Below, piece after piece: positions 10,166 through 21,030 of a DNA stretch of 64,000 nt; the stretch's first letter is position 1; every line of letters starts with the position of its first letter. The position numbers and the translations under genes were made by a program. Source of the DNA: Agapanthus africanus (taxonomy: Eukaryota > Streptophyta > Magnoliopsida > Asparagales > Amaryllidaceae); assembly GCA_030015575.1 (NCBI GenBank), contig CM057338.1, positions 131,651,546 to 131,715,545 of the forward strand, in the 5' to 3' direction. Below the pieces are notes generated by a model. The model ran no database searches. It saw only the letters and a program-made list of their open reading frames with translations, and was not told where the DNA came from.

Positions 10166-12938
10166 TGTCACGCCCCGCTTCCCAGAGTACGCAAGATTGG
10201 GCACGTGACACAGCCAACCAAGCTACCTGCGGGTAGGAAGTATCCATCCACAGTCACATTACGGTTGTAAGGATATCAAGAACAAGATAATAAACTAATC
10301 TAATACATGTCCAAATCCATAATAACAAGAATCAATAAACAATAAGTGCGGAAGCTAATGATCCAATACAATGAATAAACAGTACGTCCCATAATGCGGG
10401 CTCACATCTGGAAATGAACAGAAATAAATAAACTAAACCCTAAGGACTCACTGTTCAGCCTGCTGGCTGAAGTACTCCTGCTCGGTCGTCGACAAAGGTA
10501 CGGAATCTGGGCCATGCAAAACCCAGACGTCAGCGCGTCATGATATCAAGTATATAGTATAAACATGGTAATAAACAATGCAAATATGAACATGAATAAA
10601 GCAGTAACAAGAAATAACAAGCAGGGTAATGTGCAATGGTGTCCAAACTGTCCTATCAGGTTTTCTACTCTATAGTCTTTGAAACCAATTGATGAATCGT
10701 CGATGTAACTCAATAGTATCCCGTGCGTGCCCGGGACCACGGTCATGACCCTCGGGGCTGAATCCGAGACGTGCCGCTAAGCAGTAAAAGGTAGCAAGAT
10801 GGACGAGTAGTGTCAGCATCACCACTCCGGAGCTGGCCAAGCCCGTAAGACTGATCAGAACAAGTATCGAACTGTTGAGTTACAAGTCGGTTTCACCTTT
10901 GATTTCCCCATACCCCCAAGCTATGTATGTCAGGTCAGGTATTCAGTGGTCACGGACTAATGCCAACAGCGAATCCGGTAAACGTAGGTCTGTCTGGATC
11001 GACAGCAGGAATAGTCAGGGTTGTCGGCATTAGGCGTGAAATCATGAAACAGGTCATGTCATGGTACAGCAGGATGATTCAGTATGTATGTATATGTCAG
11101 GTGTATCAGGGTCAGGCTAATATGTCGTGCAATCGGGTAAGTGCTCACAACAGGTACACAATCAAAATGAATAACAGCAGGAAACAGTAATTAACCACAA
11201 TATTCCATATAACCACAGTGATGTTTATATTCTCTTATTAACAGGTTCAATCATCTTTAGGGTGCAATAGCCACAAGGTAAAGCAATATCCGCAATTATA
11301 AATTAAGGAACTACATGAAATTATACTAAATATAATAATTGTCTCATGAATGATTTAACAGTTTAAGCAGGTATGATTCAGTCGTTTTATTTAGTTAAAG
11401 CATGGATTGATGTGGGTTAATTAATTACGAGGAACTGTTGTAACGATTCCATTAAAAAGATAACAGCAATAATACGATATCAAATGCCATCATTAAGTTA
11501 CGGTATTAAATAGTGTGAAATAAATTGCGTGGCAAGACTAGATCTCGCACGCTAGCATGTTCAAGCAAGTATTCAGATACTTGCCTCGACGGTTCTGAAA
11601 TCTGGAACACGGATGCGATGTCGGCAGAAAACGCGATATGAAAGCACGGGCCACGGATCGAGTCCCAACAGAGATCAACGAGATCACACGGACCAGGGGA
11701 CCTCGAGAGAGGTATACCAGGTGACCCCGGCGAGCTCGACGGCGCTGGAACGCCGGCGAAGCAACGGCAGCGGCTGCAGCAAGGGTTGAAGGCTTCGGGT
11801 GCACAGGAGAAGGTGCTGCGGCGATCTGGAGGAGAGGGGGGTCGGCTCTGGTGGTCGAGGGGGAGAAGTAGGTAGCCCTGGTGATGACGGCGAGGTCGCC
11901 GGCGCGTTCTCCGGTGAACAGCGGGGTAGGCGAGGGGTTAGTGCTCGTGTTGGTGTTCCGGCGAGGGGAGGAGGGCAGCGACGACGAGGTCGGGATGAGG
12001 AGGGTGAGATGGTGTCGCGGGAGTCGCCGGCGACGGAAGGTCGCGTCGACGGCGAAGTCTGCGGGGGTTGGAGGCGAGGTCGGGGTTGGGTGCAGTTGCG
12101 GGAAGGAGCGGGGGAACGAGGGGATGAAGGTACGGTGAGGTCGACGAGGTGGTGACGGCGACGGCGAGGTCGTGAGGAGGTCGGCGGTGAGGTCGCGAGG
12201 CTAGGGTTAGGGTTTCGCGTGGGTTTCTCGCGATGGAAGAGGGTTGGGGAAGGCGGCTGCATGCATGGATTTTAAAGAGGAAGAGAGAGAAAAAGATTGA
12301 AGAGAGAGGGAATGATTTCTGATGATGAGAGAGAGATTGAGGGAAGAGAGAAAGAGAGATAGGGAATGGGAGGCGGGGCCCACGAGCTCAATTGTGAGCT
12401 CGTGATTGGCTGAGGGAAAGGTAAAGGAATTATAAGAAGGATTTTAAGAAAGATTTTAAGGGGATTTGAACTGTTAGAATATATATTCGTAAAAATATTA
12501 ACTTTAGATATTAAATTAAATGGGCCTTTTTGGCGCGAAATGAAACATTTCCAAATCGCGCCCGGGTTGCGCCCAAATGTTCCAAATTCAAATTATAGGA
12601 TTTTAAGCGGGTTCCAAACTTTGAAAATAGGTGTTTAATGATTAAAATGCATGCCCCCAAGTCGGACACTTGCACGCGCACGTAGTCGTCCGAGCTTACC
12701 CGTTTAGCCGAACGGGACGGAATCTCGACACGCGGACGCTACCACGCGACTAGTGGCGACGAGTAGGCCAACATGGACATCTTAAATTTCATTTTAGGAG
12801 TTAAAATTTGTTATGTGCCAAAATGACTTAACCGGGTAAAATTTAGCAATAAACACCAGAAAATCAGGAAAATTGGAATGAGCAATATATAACCCTCAAC
12901 TAGTAATATAAATAGTATTATTGGGCTCGGGTGTTACA
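10166..12938 (-). repeat. Chromovirus 5' LTR
   Basis: 2773 bp, nearly identical to 3317-6088. It holds the same GC-rich block (about 11690-12370); the open frame here is 192 codons (12262-11684) because of a one-base length difference near 11811. Its right edge gtgttaca is followed by acagt, the duplicated target. Confidence 0.95.
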
Positions 12939-14223
12939 ACAGTGAAATTCATGAAAAGTCACTATAAATGTGAGACTACGACCAACAATAGATGAATCCG
13001 TATGATGCCGCCTACCATTTCAAGGAACAAATAAAAATCATTAGACAGTTCAATGCACAAAGCACAAGGGCAGCACAAGATTCAAGACTTCAACGCAAAG
13101 CTCAAGGCAAAAGTCCACATCATTCTGCACTGTTGGAAATCTGGAAGAAAATAGAAAAGAATCTGAGGAACCAAGTAAAGAAAACAAAAGGTAAAAGCAA
13201 CATGAAGCAACCCTGAAGAGATGGGCCCAAGACTCCACTAATTAACCGTGGAACCGCGGCCAAACAGGCTATTTTGCCGCGGAACCGCGGCTGTGTGGTG
13301 CATGTGTCGGTGGAGGTGTCAGTGCTTTAACCCGGTTTTTTAGGGTAGTTTGGTAAATTCATGTATGGATCAGAATGTAACCTAAGATTTTTTCTATCTA
13401 TAAATAGGAAAGCCAAAAGCCTAATTAAGTGTGCCTCTTTTAGAGTGCCTCTTTGGAGGATGCCTCTTTTTAATTTCTAGATCTAAAATTTAATTTCCCT
13501 TTGTAATGAATCGTTGAAAGGTCATCAATAAAGTAATTCTTTTTCATTCTATCTCGCATTTTTTTTATCTGCAATTTTTTTATCTGTTCTTTTATTAGCT
13601 GCAATTAGGTCATCAATCAAAATACAAAAAGAAAAACTTTGTTTTCCTTTCTTTATAATGAGTGAGTAATTCCTCACTTGTTAGGGTAAGAAAGGGAAGG
13701 TTTGAGAGAAGGAAATCTCTCTCGCTCCTTTCTTTGCCCAAATAATTTTAATATGGACTCCCTTTAAATCAATCATAATCCGCTCACCATGGCACCCTAT
13801 GCTACATGATAGCGGTGATTACCTAGTTAGAACGGCTGTGGTTGATTTAAACGGAGGTTAGGGCTAAGAGCCAAGAATGGACGGACAAGGACCAAAAGAA
13901 AGAAACTAAGTTTCTTCCCGGTCGTGCTAATCTCCATTGTTGCCGATTACCCTGACACCTTTATTCACACCTAAGGCATTGAAAAAAGTGAGAAGATTCT
14001 TATTTCGAACTAAATAATCCTAACCCTAGAAGCCTTTTTATCAACTTATTCTCATTCATAGATCTTAAAACAAAACCCAACTTAATTGGATTTAACTCGT
14101 TAGAACATAAAAAAAAGGATTCCTTCTCCCTGTGGATTGACCCGTACTCAACCGGCTAGCTACCAAGCGACACCGTCTTGATTGCGATAAATTTAAACAC
14201 AGAAAATCTCAACAATCAGTCCT

Positions 14224-14737
14224 CCTCAAAGACGGATCCTCGGAATGAGAAAGGGAAAGGGAAAGGAACCTTCATAGCCAACGCTCAACAACAACCGAGT
14301 GGCCCGAAACCGGTTGTTCGCCAAAGAAACAAGCGGCAATCCCTCGATGAGAAGTTGAGACGTCCTTACTCGTTTCCCCGGGATAAAATAAGGACTGTTC
14401 GAACTGGCAATGCGCAATGCGCTTATCACTCTGCCGGATCCGAGACACCCACCGCAATTAGGTGACGTCAACCATCCTAACTATTGTCCCTACCATAGAG
14501 TAGTGAGTCACTCAATCGAAAATTGCTACGTCTTCAAAAACTGAGTTGAAGACCAATACCAACAGGGTAAGTTCGCGCCGTCCGAAAACTGGAAAGTGAA
14601 CCCGCCACAACCACATGCTCCGAAAAAGATGGACATGCCGGGGGCATCGTGCTCATTCATAGAGAAAGCCCCATGGACCGAAAAGTCCGTAAACTAGAAA
14701 TCCGCCTCAAATATAGCGATGAATGACCGAAACGTCG
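14224..14737 (+). pseudogene. Tat-type gag, 3' part (broken)
   Basis: Continuation of T's gag after the solo LTR. Removing 3195-14223 puts the upstream frame directly in phase with S-S-K-T-D-P-R-N-E-K-G-K-G-K here. A run of basic residues (K-P-V-V-R-Q-R-N-K-R) precedes R-R-P-Y-S-F-P-R-D-K. Near 14420 the frame shifts and continues to H-P-N-Y-C-P-Y-H-R, a Cys/His motif (C-x2-H-x5-H-x4-C, 14485-14526) typical of Tat Gag. A TGA follows at 14542, then readable gag-like sequence to about 14700. No pol follows. Confidence 0.75.
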
Positions 14738-14908
14738 TTAAACTGCTACCAACCCGCGGTATCCTCGGGCTGATATGGTAAAAAATGGGGGGTACGTCCA
14801 TAAGCGAAACGGGCACGAACGAAAACCCGAAAGGGCTCCGTGAGTAAAAACAGCAGGACTACCGGCGAGTTTTGTGAAAACCCGAAAGGGCGCAATCTCA
14901 TTAAAAGA
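14738..14908 (+). other. Start of T 3' untranslated region
   Basis: Non-coding with a recurring 'gaaaacccgaaaggg' phrase (14820 and 14876). No gene seen. Confidence 0.5.
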
Positions 14909-15480
14909 CACTTGCAAGATCTCCTCGACCTTGTGAGGAGAAACCACCTGCGTGAGATCCTTACGACTCACAAATGAGAAACACACTTAGGGATCCCCAC
15001 GATACCTAAAGAGAAATCACACTTGCGAGATCCTCACGACTCGTAAGAAGAACCCTCTTATGAGACCCTCATGGCTCATAAGATTCAAAAGCCTTAAGCT
15101 ACAAGGATCTGAACCTGTTCTTAAGCCATCACAATCCCCAGATTGCCTTACAAGAGGTTTAATGTTGACCCTTGTATACAATCCACAGGCACGAATAAAC
15201 ATTTCCCTGACAGAGTCCCACCAGCGACTAGGGATATGCTCACACGGTGAACAAACACTTGTAGGTCCTCTCGACTTATAAGGAGAACACTCTTGTAAGA
15301 TCCTTACGACTTATAAGAGAACACACACTTAAGAATCATCACGATTCCTAAGGAGAAAATACACTACGAGATCCTCACGACTTGTAGGGAGAAATACCTT
15401 TATGAGACCCTTACGGCTCGTAAAGTCAAAAGCCTTAGTCAACAGGATCCTAACCCTGTTTGCTAAGCCACCTTTGTTCG
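14909..15480 (+). repeat. Hairpin array, blocks 1 and 2 (CTCAC-loop units)
   Basis: Two roughly 220-bp blocks (14909-15130 and 15257-15475). Each has several 25-30 bp units shaped stem, CTCAC-like loop, stem, then 'aggagaaa' linkers. Each block ends in a conserved 'ggatc..aaccctgtt..aagcca' tail. Examples are the units near 15022 and 15056, whose arms pair with one bulge. Between the blocks lies 'gtatacaatccac', a phrase also found in the LTR. No protein coding is supported. Confidence 0.75.
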
Positions 15481-15985
15481 ACATCGACAAAGGAAAATGA
15501 TGATTCGCTCCTGGCAATGTCCCAGTGGTAGCGATGTTGATGCCTGAATCGGTATCAAATCCCAAGTCCTTTCACGGCAAATGATGATTCGCTCCTGGCA
15601 ATATTCCAGTTGCAGCGATGCTGATGCTAAGATTGGCACCAGGTTCCAAGTTCCATACTCATGACAAAAATCAGCGAGCCAAAAATGCATATGAAATAGC
15701 CGAAATGATGGGGCAACTTGCAACAAAATCAGCAGGTAAGAATATATATGCATACAAAAATAGCCGAAATGATTGGGCACCGCAAAAAATAGCCGAAATG
15801 ATTGGGCAATCACGACTTTCGCGATATAAAAAGCTGAAATGATAGAGCATCGCGGAAAGAAATAAAAAAATGAAATGAAATGAAACTTTCTGCCCTACAG
15901 ATGAGATCACATCGATCCCTGTATACAATCCAGGAGCACGAACAAAGAGGGAATCATATCATCCCACCAAGCTCTTTCAAACGAA
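15481..15985 (+). repeat. 84-bp duplication and 'agccgaaatgattgggca' repeats
   Basis: The word atgatgattcgctcctggca occurs at 15497 and 15581, defining an 84-bp direct duplication. At 15698-15810 the word 'agccgaaatga..gggca' occurs three times. This is non-coding 3' region of element T. Confidence 0.65.
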
Positions 15986-15989
15986 GAGT

Positions 15990-16345
15990 CAGATTTCAAC
16001 GGCGACATCTACAGCCTAGAGATCATCAACAGCGTTCCTCCTCATTCCAGTAGATACGGACGTGGCATCCACCAAACGGAGCCATGGCAAAGTCCCTAGT
16101 TCCATATTTCAACGGCGACATCTATAGCCTAGAGATCATCAACAGCGTTCCTCCTCATTTCAGCAGGATACGGACGCGACATCCACCAAACGGAGCCATG
16201 GTAAAGTCCCTAGTTCCAGATTTCAACGGCAACATCTACAGCCTAAAAATCAGCAATGGTGATCCTCCTCATTCCAACAGGACACAGATGCTACACCAGC
16301 AAATCGGAGCCACGGCAAAGTCCCTAGTTCCAAGTCTCTACGGTT
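15990..16345 (+). repeat. Three-copy 114-bp tandem repeat
   Basis: Units start with tttcaacggcgacatctaca near 15994, 16107 and 16221, with a fourth start truncated at about 16325. Copies differ by substitutions. The open frame across them is a repeat by-product. Confidence 0.85.
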
Positions 16346-16394
16346 AACAGACAACCTGGAGTCATCCAATGACCCCGTCTCAGAATCAAGTCAA

Positions 16395-17275
16395 CTCAAA
16401 AACCTCAATTCAGGGAAATCAGTGTCCTTGACGAGAGCATCTCGATTCGCGTCGACCCACAAAGAAATCAGTGTCTTTGCAGGAATATCTCGATTCATCT
16501 CAACCCCAAAGAAATCAGTGTCCTTGGCAAAAACCTCGATTTAGGAAAATCAGCGTCCTTGACGAGAGCATCTCGATTCGTGTCGACCCATAGAGAAATC
16601 GGTGTCTTTGCAGGAATACCTCGATTCGTCTCAACTCCGAGGAAATCAGTGTCCTTGGCAAAAACCTCGATTCAGGGAAATCAGCGTCCTTGACGAGAGC
16701 ATCTCGATTCGCATCGACCCGCAGAGAAATCAGTGTCTTTGCAGGAATACCTCGATTCGTTTCAACTCCGAGGAAATCAGTGTTCTTGGCAAAAACCTCG
16801 ATTCTGGGAAATCAGCGTCCTTAACGAGATCATCTTGATTCGCGTCAACCCGCAAGGAAATCAGTGTCTTTGCAGGAATACCTCGATTCGTCTCAACCCC
16901 AGGAAAATCAGCGTCCTTAGCAAAAATCTCGATTCAGGGAAATCAGCGTCCTTGACGAGAGCACCTCGATTCGCGTCGACCCGCAGAGAAATCAGTGTCT
17001 TTGCAGGAATACCTCGATTCGTTTCGACTCCAGGGAAATCAACGTCCTTGGCAAAACCTCGATTCAGGGAAATAAGCATCCTTGGCGAGAGCATCTCGAT
17101 TCGCGTCGACCCGCAAGGAAATTAGTGTTTTTGCAGGAATACCTCGATTCGTCTCAACTCCGAGGAAATCGGTAACCTTGGAAAATACCTCGATTGAGGG
17201 AAATCAGCGTCCTTGACGAGAACATCTCGATTCGCGCCGACCCGCAGAGAAATCGGTGTCTCTGCAGGAATATAC
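16395..17275 (+). repeat. 131-bp tandem repeat, about 6.7 copies
   Basis: The word ctcgattcgcgtcgaccc recurs at 16441, 16572, 16703, 16834, 16965, 17095 and 17226, spacing 130-131 bp. Each unit has three sub-phrases built on 'gaaatcagtgtc(c/t)tt', so it is itself an internal repeat of about 43 bp. A degenerate remnant recurs at 17636-17765. The unit is not a multiple of three and carries no conserved frame. Confidence 0.92.
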
Positions 17276-17399
17276 AATGTCAGCAAAGCGGAGCCGCGGC
17301 AATGTTCCCAGTTCCATGACTTGGCGGTGCACAGATAACCCAAAGTCAACCATCGACCTCCCTGTTGAAGCAATGCTTTGACTCGGGAGTAGGTCAACT

Positions 17400-17960
17400 C
17401 ATCAATCACTTACGAGTTCTCTCGACTTGTAAGGAAGAAAATTCTCTTGTGAGATCCTTACGACTCTAAAGAGAAAACACACTTAGGAATCCTCACGATT
17501 CCTAAGGAGAAAATACACCTACGAGATCCTCTCGACTCGTAGGGAGAAAAAATCTTTTTGAGACTCTCACGGCTCATAAAGTTGAAAAGTCTTAGGTAGC
17601 AGATCTGAACCTGTTTCCTAAGCCATCGCTTTTTATCTCGATTCAGGGAAATCAGCGTCCTTGGCGAGAATCTCTCAATTCATTTCGACCCGCAAGGAAA
17701 TCAGTGTCTTTGTGAGAATCTCTCGATTCATCTCAACTTGCGGGGAAATTAGTGTCCCTACGCATAAAGAAAATTCTCTTGTGGGATCCTTATGATTCTC
17801 CAGAGAAAACGCACTTAGGAGTCCTCACGACTCCTAAGGAGAAAAGACACCTACGAGATCCTCACGACTCGTAGGGAGAAAAGCCTTTGTGAGACCCTCA
17901 TGGCTCATAAAGTTGGAAAGTCTTAGGCAACAGATCATAACCCTGTTTCCTAAGCCATCG
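17400..17960 (+). repeat. Hairpin array, blocks 3 and 4 (CTCAC-loop units)
   Basis: Blocks at 17408-17635 and 17768-17960, alike in plan to 14909-15475. Two units are perfect: CTTAGGAATC-CTCAC-GATTCCTAAG at 17482-17506 and CTTAGGAGTC-CTCAC-GACTCCTAAG at 17814-17838. They differ by one compensated base pair and share the loop. Each block ends with the 'ccctgtttcctaagccatcgct' type tail. Confidence 0.85.
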
Positions 17961-18586
17961 CTACCTTATAAAGATGTTCAAGATGAACTATTATCTACCA
18001 TCTATGGGCCACACTTGCCAAAGCTACATGCCACTGAAATGAAGAAGTTACTCATGAGCATATAAACTACTTCATGCCAGAGTAAAACATAAAGAAATAG
18101 AAGGGTGCGGCTCATGGAGCTGAGGGTTTGGAACTATATCCATTAAGAGTAGAGATTTAAGTCAATGATAAATGACGACGCTTGTGTCCGCTCGTTATCT
18201 TCTCAGATCAAGATTCTGAAAATTATATACCAACCTGAAACTAGTCATACGCTATAAATTACTCTGCACTACTTCACCCACGTATATACTTACATGGGCA
18301 AAGTAGTGGGGGGTATTTGTTCCCGCAAAAAAAAAATTTGCGTCAAAGAGCCCAAGGTATCAATGGCAGCGATACGCTTAATAAAATGCAAACTAGTATT
18401 TTCCGGGCTGTATTTTGACAAACTTCCGATAGAGAAACGGCTAAATTCTGATGGTATCGAAAGCATCTCGAAAAATCCTTCGATTTGATATATTATGGGC
18501 CTCATAATTCATCCGGGAACAAAAGTTATGAGCAAATGTGTTACGCACATGTAATCTAAAGTAATGCTCTACTACATGGGGGCATT
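17961..18586 (+). other. Distal 3' region and polypurine tract of element T
   Basis: No gene seen. Just before the LTR the sequence reads catgggggcatt (18575-18586), a fair polypurine/G-rich priming tract directly abutting tgtttcctc. A related tract, tggggggtatttgttccc, lies at 18308-18325 and may be an older or duplicate one. Confidence 0.5.
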
Positions 18587-18649
18587 TGTTTCCTCATGGG
18601 AATTAAATAAAATACAGATAAAGCAGCAAGGGAAAGCTCAAATGAGGTA

Positions 18650-18825
18650 TCACGTGTCTACACATGACCGGTCATCACGTGCCCACACGTGACCGGGCAT
18701 CACGTGCCCACACGTGACAGGGGAGCACGTGCCAACATGTGATAGGTTCCTAAGGTCTCTGAACTGATAGAATTAAATTCTAATTAAATGGTCAATCAGT
18801 GGGTCACGTGCTAACACGTGATAGG
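18650..18825 (+). promoter_or_regulatory. Paired CACGTG (G-box) array, upstream cluster
   Basis: Within the U3 part of the T LTR, CACGTG cores occur in close pairs: CACGTGcccaCACGTG twice around 18676-18717, with variants (CACATG, CATGTG) at 18650 and 18736, and CACGTGctaaCACGTG near 18806. Each pair is a palindrome with a 4-bp spacer. CACGTG is the core bound by plant bZIP and bHLH factors; a regulatory role here is inferred. Confidence 0.6.
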
Positions 18826-19169
18826 CTCTTAAACCTTCTGAACTAATAGAATTAAATTCTAATTAAGGGAAATCAAAAACCCTAATATTTCCCTAGATCT
18901 TTCCAAACAAAAAGATTGCGCTCTGTAAAGTGGAGCACCGTTGGATTAAAAATCCAATGGTTATTAAAAATCACCAATTTATGGAAAGATTCTATACAAG
19001 GACATATTTCCCTGAAATTTGCCAGGAATAACAGACAAAATATCTTTTGGATTAAAATCCAATGGTGAATAAAATTCACCAAATGATCTAAAAGATCATG
19101 TTGGTTACAAAATCAATTAAAATCTTTCAATGAAATATTGACTAAACAAACTGATTCTTTTCTTTCTCC

Positions 19170-19177
19170 TATAAATA
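19170..19177 (+). promoter_or_regulatory. TATA box of the T LTR
   Basis: TATAAATA in 'ctcctataaataggagcc', followed by a purine-rich leader. It fits the LTR promoter, with transcription starting about 30 bp downstream. The upstream CACGTG cluster sits about 400 bp away. Confidence 0.6.
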
Positions 19178-19299
19178 GGAGCCAAGAAAAGAAGAGAAAA
19201 AAAAGAGAGAGATACAACAACAGAGAGAGAAAAGAAGAGAATTTAATTCTTCAGAGAGAAAAGAAGATTTCTTCAGAGAAAAAAAACCCTGGGTAAGAG

Positions 19300-19800
19300 A
19301 GAGAAAGAAATCATTCTATAAGCTCTCATAACCCTATAAGAGAATTTAATTCTCAAACTAAGAGTTTAACTCTTCTAAATAAGAACTTAGTTCTTCCTTT
19401 GGTTGAAGATCTGCAGAAGCAGATCTTCCCATAAGTTGAGAATTTAATTCTCATCGGGAGGATTATGCCATGCAGATTTAAAACCTAATGGAGAACCTAA
19501 GTTCAGAGAATTTTATTCTCACACAAAGCACATAGGAATTTAATTCTTCCAACAAAGATAGGGTTTAACCCTTAAAATAAGAACTCAGCTCTTCTTCATG
19601 GTAGAAGATCTGCAGAAGCAGATCTCCCTATAAGTTGAGAATTTAATTCTCATCGGGGAGATTCTGCCATGCAGATCCAAAACTTAGAGGGAGAATAGAG
19701 TTTAAAGAATTTAATTCTTCCAAATACTTAGGAATTTAATTCCTCTAAATAAAATTAGGGTTTGACCCTACAAAAGAATTTAATTCTTAAACAAGGGATC
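19300..19800 (+). repeat. Array of short palindromes and 199-bp direct repeat in the T LTR
   Basis: Many palindromic words such as GAATTTAATTC, GAGTTTAACTC and GAACTTAGTTC occur in series. GAAGATCTGCagaaGCAGATCTTC is a perfect hairpin at 19405, and a near copy follows 199 bp later (19604) with its flanks, defining a direct duplication. No coding frame. Confidence 0.65.
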
Positions 19801-19848
19801 TAACTCTCCATGCACGTAAAAGAAATCAGTATCCAACCTGATCATGTG

Positions 19849-20240
19849 TGTCCACGTGACTCCCCTCCTCAGCGATCAAAAGAGAACGAATGAAATTGGG
19901 TCACGTGCTCCCACGTGACCCTTGGATAAATTCCTCAAAATAAAGAGAACAAAGTAAAGGCAGAACAGACTTTGGGTGCCCTCACGTGCCCCCACGTGAC
20001 CTCTAACAAATACTTCAATATCCAAATCATGGATACCCATCACGTGCCCACACTTGATGGCCATAAAGGCTAAGTGTTTAATACTTACTTGCATATTCTG
20101 AGAACAAAATAAAGGAAGTTTGGGCCCAATACTCAAGCGTCTCATGTGAGCGCTTCTTTCTTAGTATTTAACACTATTTTGGGCGCTGCACCCCTAGTGT
20201 TTAACACTATTCTGAGCGCATCACGTGGTAGCACGTGATA
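19849..20240 (+). promoter_or_regulatory. Paired CACGTG array, downstream cluster
   Basis: Further pairs: GGGTCACGTGctccCACGTGACCC near 19899 (a perfect 24-bp palindrome with its 4-bp spacer), CACGTGcccccACGTG near 19985, CACGTGcccaCACTTG near 20041 and CACGTGgtagCACGTG near 20222. The spacing and pairing match the upstream cluster. Confidence 0.55.
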
Positions 20241-20699
20241 GCTGAGTTTACTCTAGTGTTTAACACTATATCCAAGCCAATCTTAGCTTGAACTAGCCAA
20301 GTTTTCCAGAGGCAGTACCCATTTCTTTTGACTGAATCTCAAACACACTTTTGTCTTCCAAAATTGGTCATCGCATATGACATACGAGTGCTCAGTACTC
20401 AATACAAGACAAAAATATGGTCAGAACCCAGACCCATGCTTAGCATTATAAAGGGGGGCTGGGCCCAGACAAATGTTCGGCAGCCCAAACAAAGGTCCAT
20501 ATTTTAAACCTAATTGGACCTAGCCCAAGTTGGTCATAAGTCCTCAATTCAGATTTTACTGAGCCCATGTGCTCATAATCTAATTAATTGATCTTAGTCC
20601 TAAATTGGACTACAGATCTCCCAACCAACATTGGTTCAAGGGTACATCTCTTCACTCCTTTGATATTTGTCGTTGTAATCCTTCAACATCTTCAGAGAG

Positions 20700-21030
20700 G
20701 TGACGGGTCCCGAAAACCAATCATTCAATGGACTGTGGGGTCCTTAAACTCATGGACTATGATGTCCTTAAACTTTATAGACTATGACGTCTTTAAACCT
20801 CGGACTGTGGACTATGATGTCCTTAACCTCGGACTGTGGGGTCCTTAAGCCCATGGACTATGATATCCTTAACCTCGGACTGTGGGGTCCTTAAGCCCAT
20901 GGACTATGATGTCCTTAACCTTAGACCGAGATGTCCTTAAACTAACATTGGACCGAGATGTCCTTAAACTAACATTGGACCACCATGTCCTTAAACTGGT
21001 AATCGACCGCAATGTCCCTAAACTAAACAA
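20700..21030 (+). repeat. Short tandem 'gg(a/t)cc..tccttaa' repeats in the T LTR
   Basis: About ten copies of a 25-36 bp unit built on 'ggactgtggggtccttaa' or 'ggaccgagatgtccttaaac'. The same array lies at 85-345 in the left LTR with a different number of units, so it expands and contracts. Confidence 0.75.

Larger units (their letters stand above)
3317..12938 (-). mobile_element. Ty3/gypsy chromovirus with 2.77-kb LTRs (young, defective)
   Basis: The LTRs at 3317-6088 and 10166-12938 differ by roughly thirty positions by eye, mostly transitions. The 5-bp duplication acagt is intact at 3312-3316 and 12939-12943. On the minus strand the order is LTR, tRNA-Met primer site, zinc knuckles, protease, reverse transcriptase, RNase H, integrase, chromodomain remnant, LTR. 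The GAATTTCGAGGACGAAATTC sequence before the 3' LTR and the TGTAACACCC LTR start are typical of plant chromoviruses. The internal region is only about 4.1 kb: the gag capsid part is missing, there is a pol deletion with frameshift, a protease catalytic change and a chromodomain stop. It probably moved with help in trans, or decayed soon after insertion. Confidence 0.93.
3195..14218 (+). mobile_element. Solo LTR (about 1.4 kb) inserted in T gag, itself split by a chromovirus
   Basis: It begins tgttcatatc and ends acaatca, and is flanked by the 5-bp duplication gtcct (3190-3194 and 14219-14223). Without the nested chromovirus (3317-12938 plus one acagt copy) it is about 1.4 kb with no internal domain, so it reads as a solo LTR. 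A TATA box (TATAAATA, 13399-13406) and AATAAA (13527-13532) put it on the plus strand. Positions 13245-13300 carry CCGCGG-type palindromes. The gag frame is restored exactly across the insertion point, which supports the boundaries. The family is not identified; the TGTGGATTGACCC-like 3' end resembles Athila-type LTRs from memory. Confidence 0.8.

Noticed and set aside
16395-17275. CRISPR-like array
   Set aside because: This is a plant nuclear context with contiguous tandem units and no unique spacers.
16602-17409. Open frames of 60-130 codons on both strands in the 131-bp array
   Set aside because: They follow the repeat units, and the unit length is not a multiple of three, so no peptide is conserved between units.
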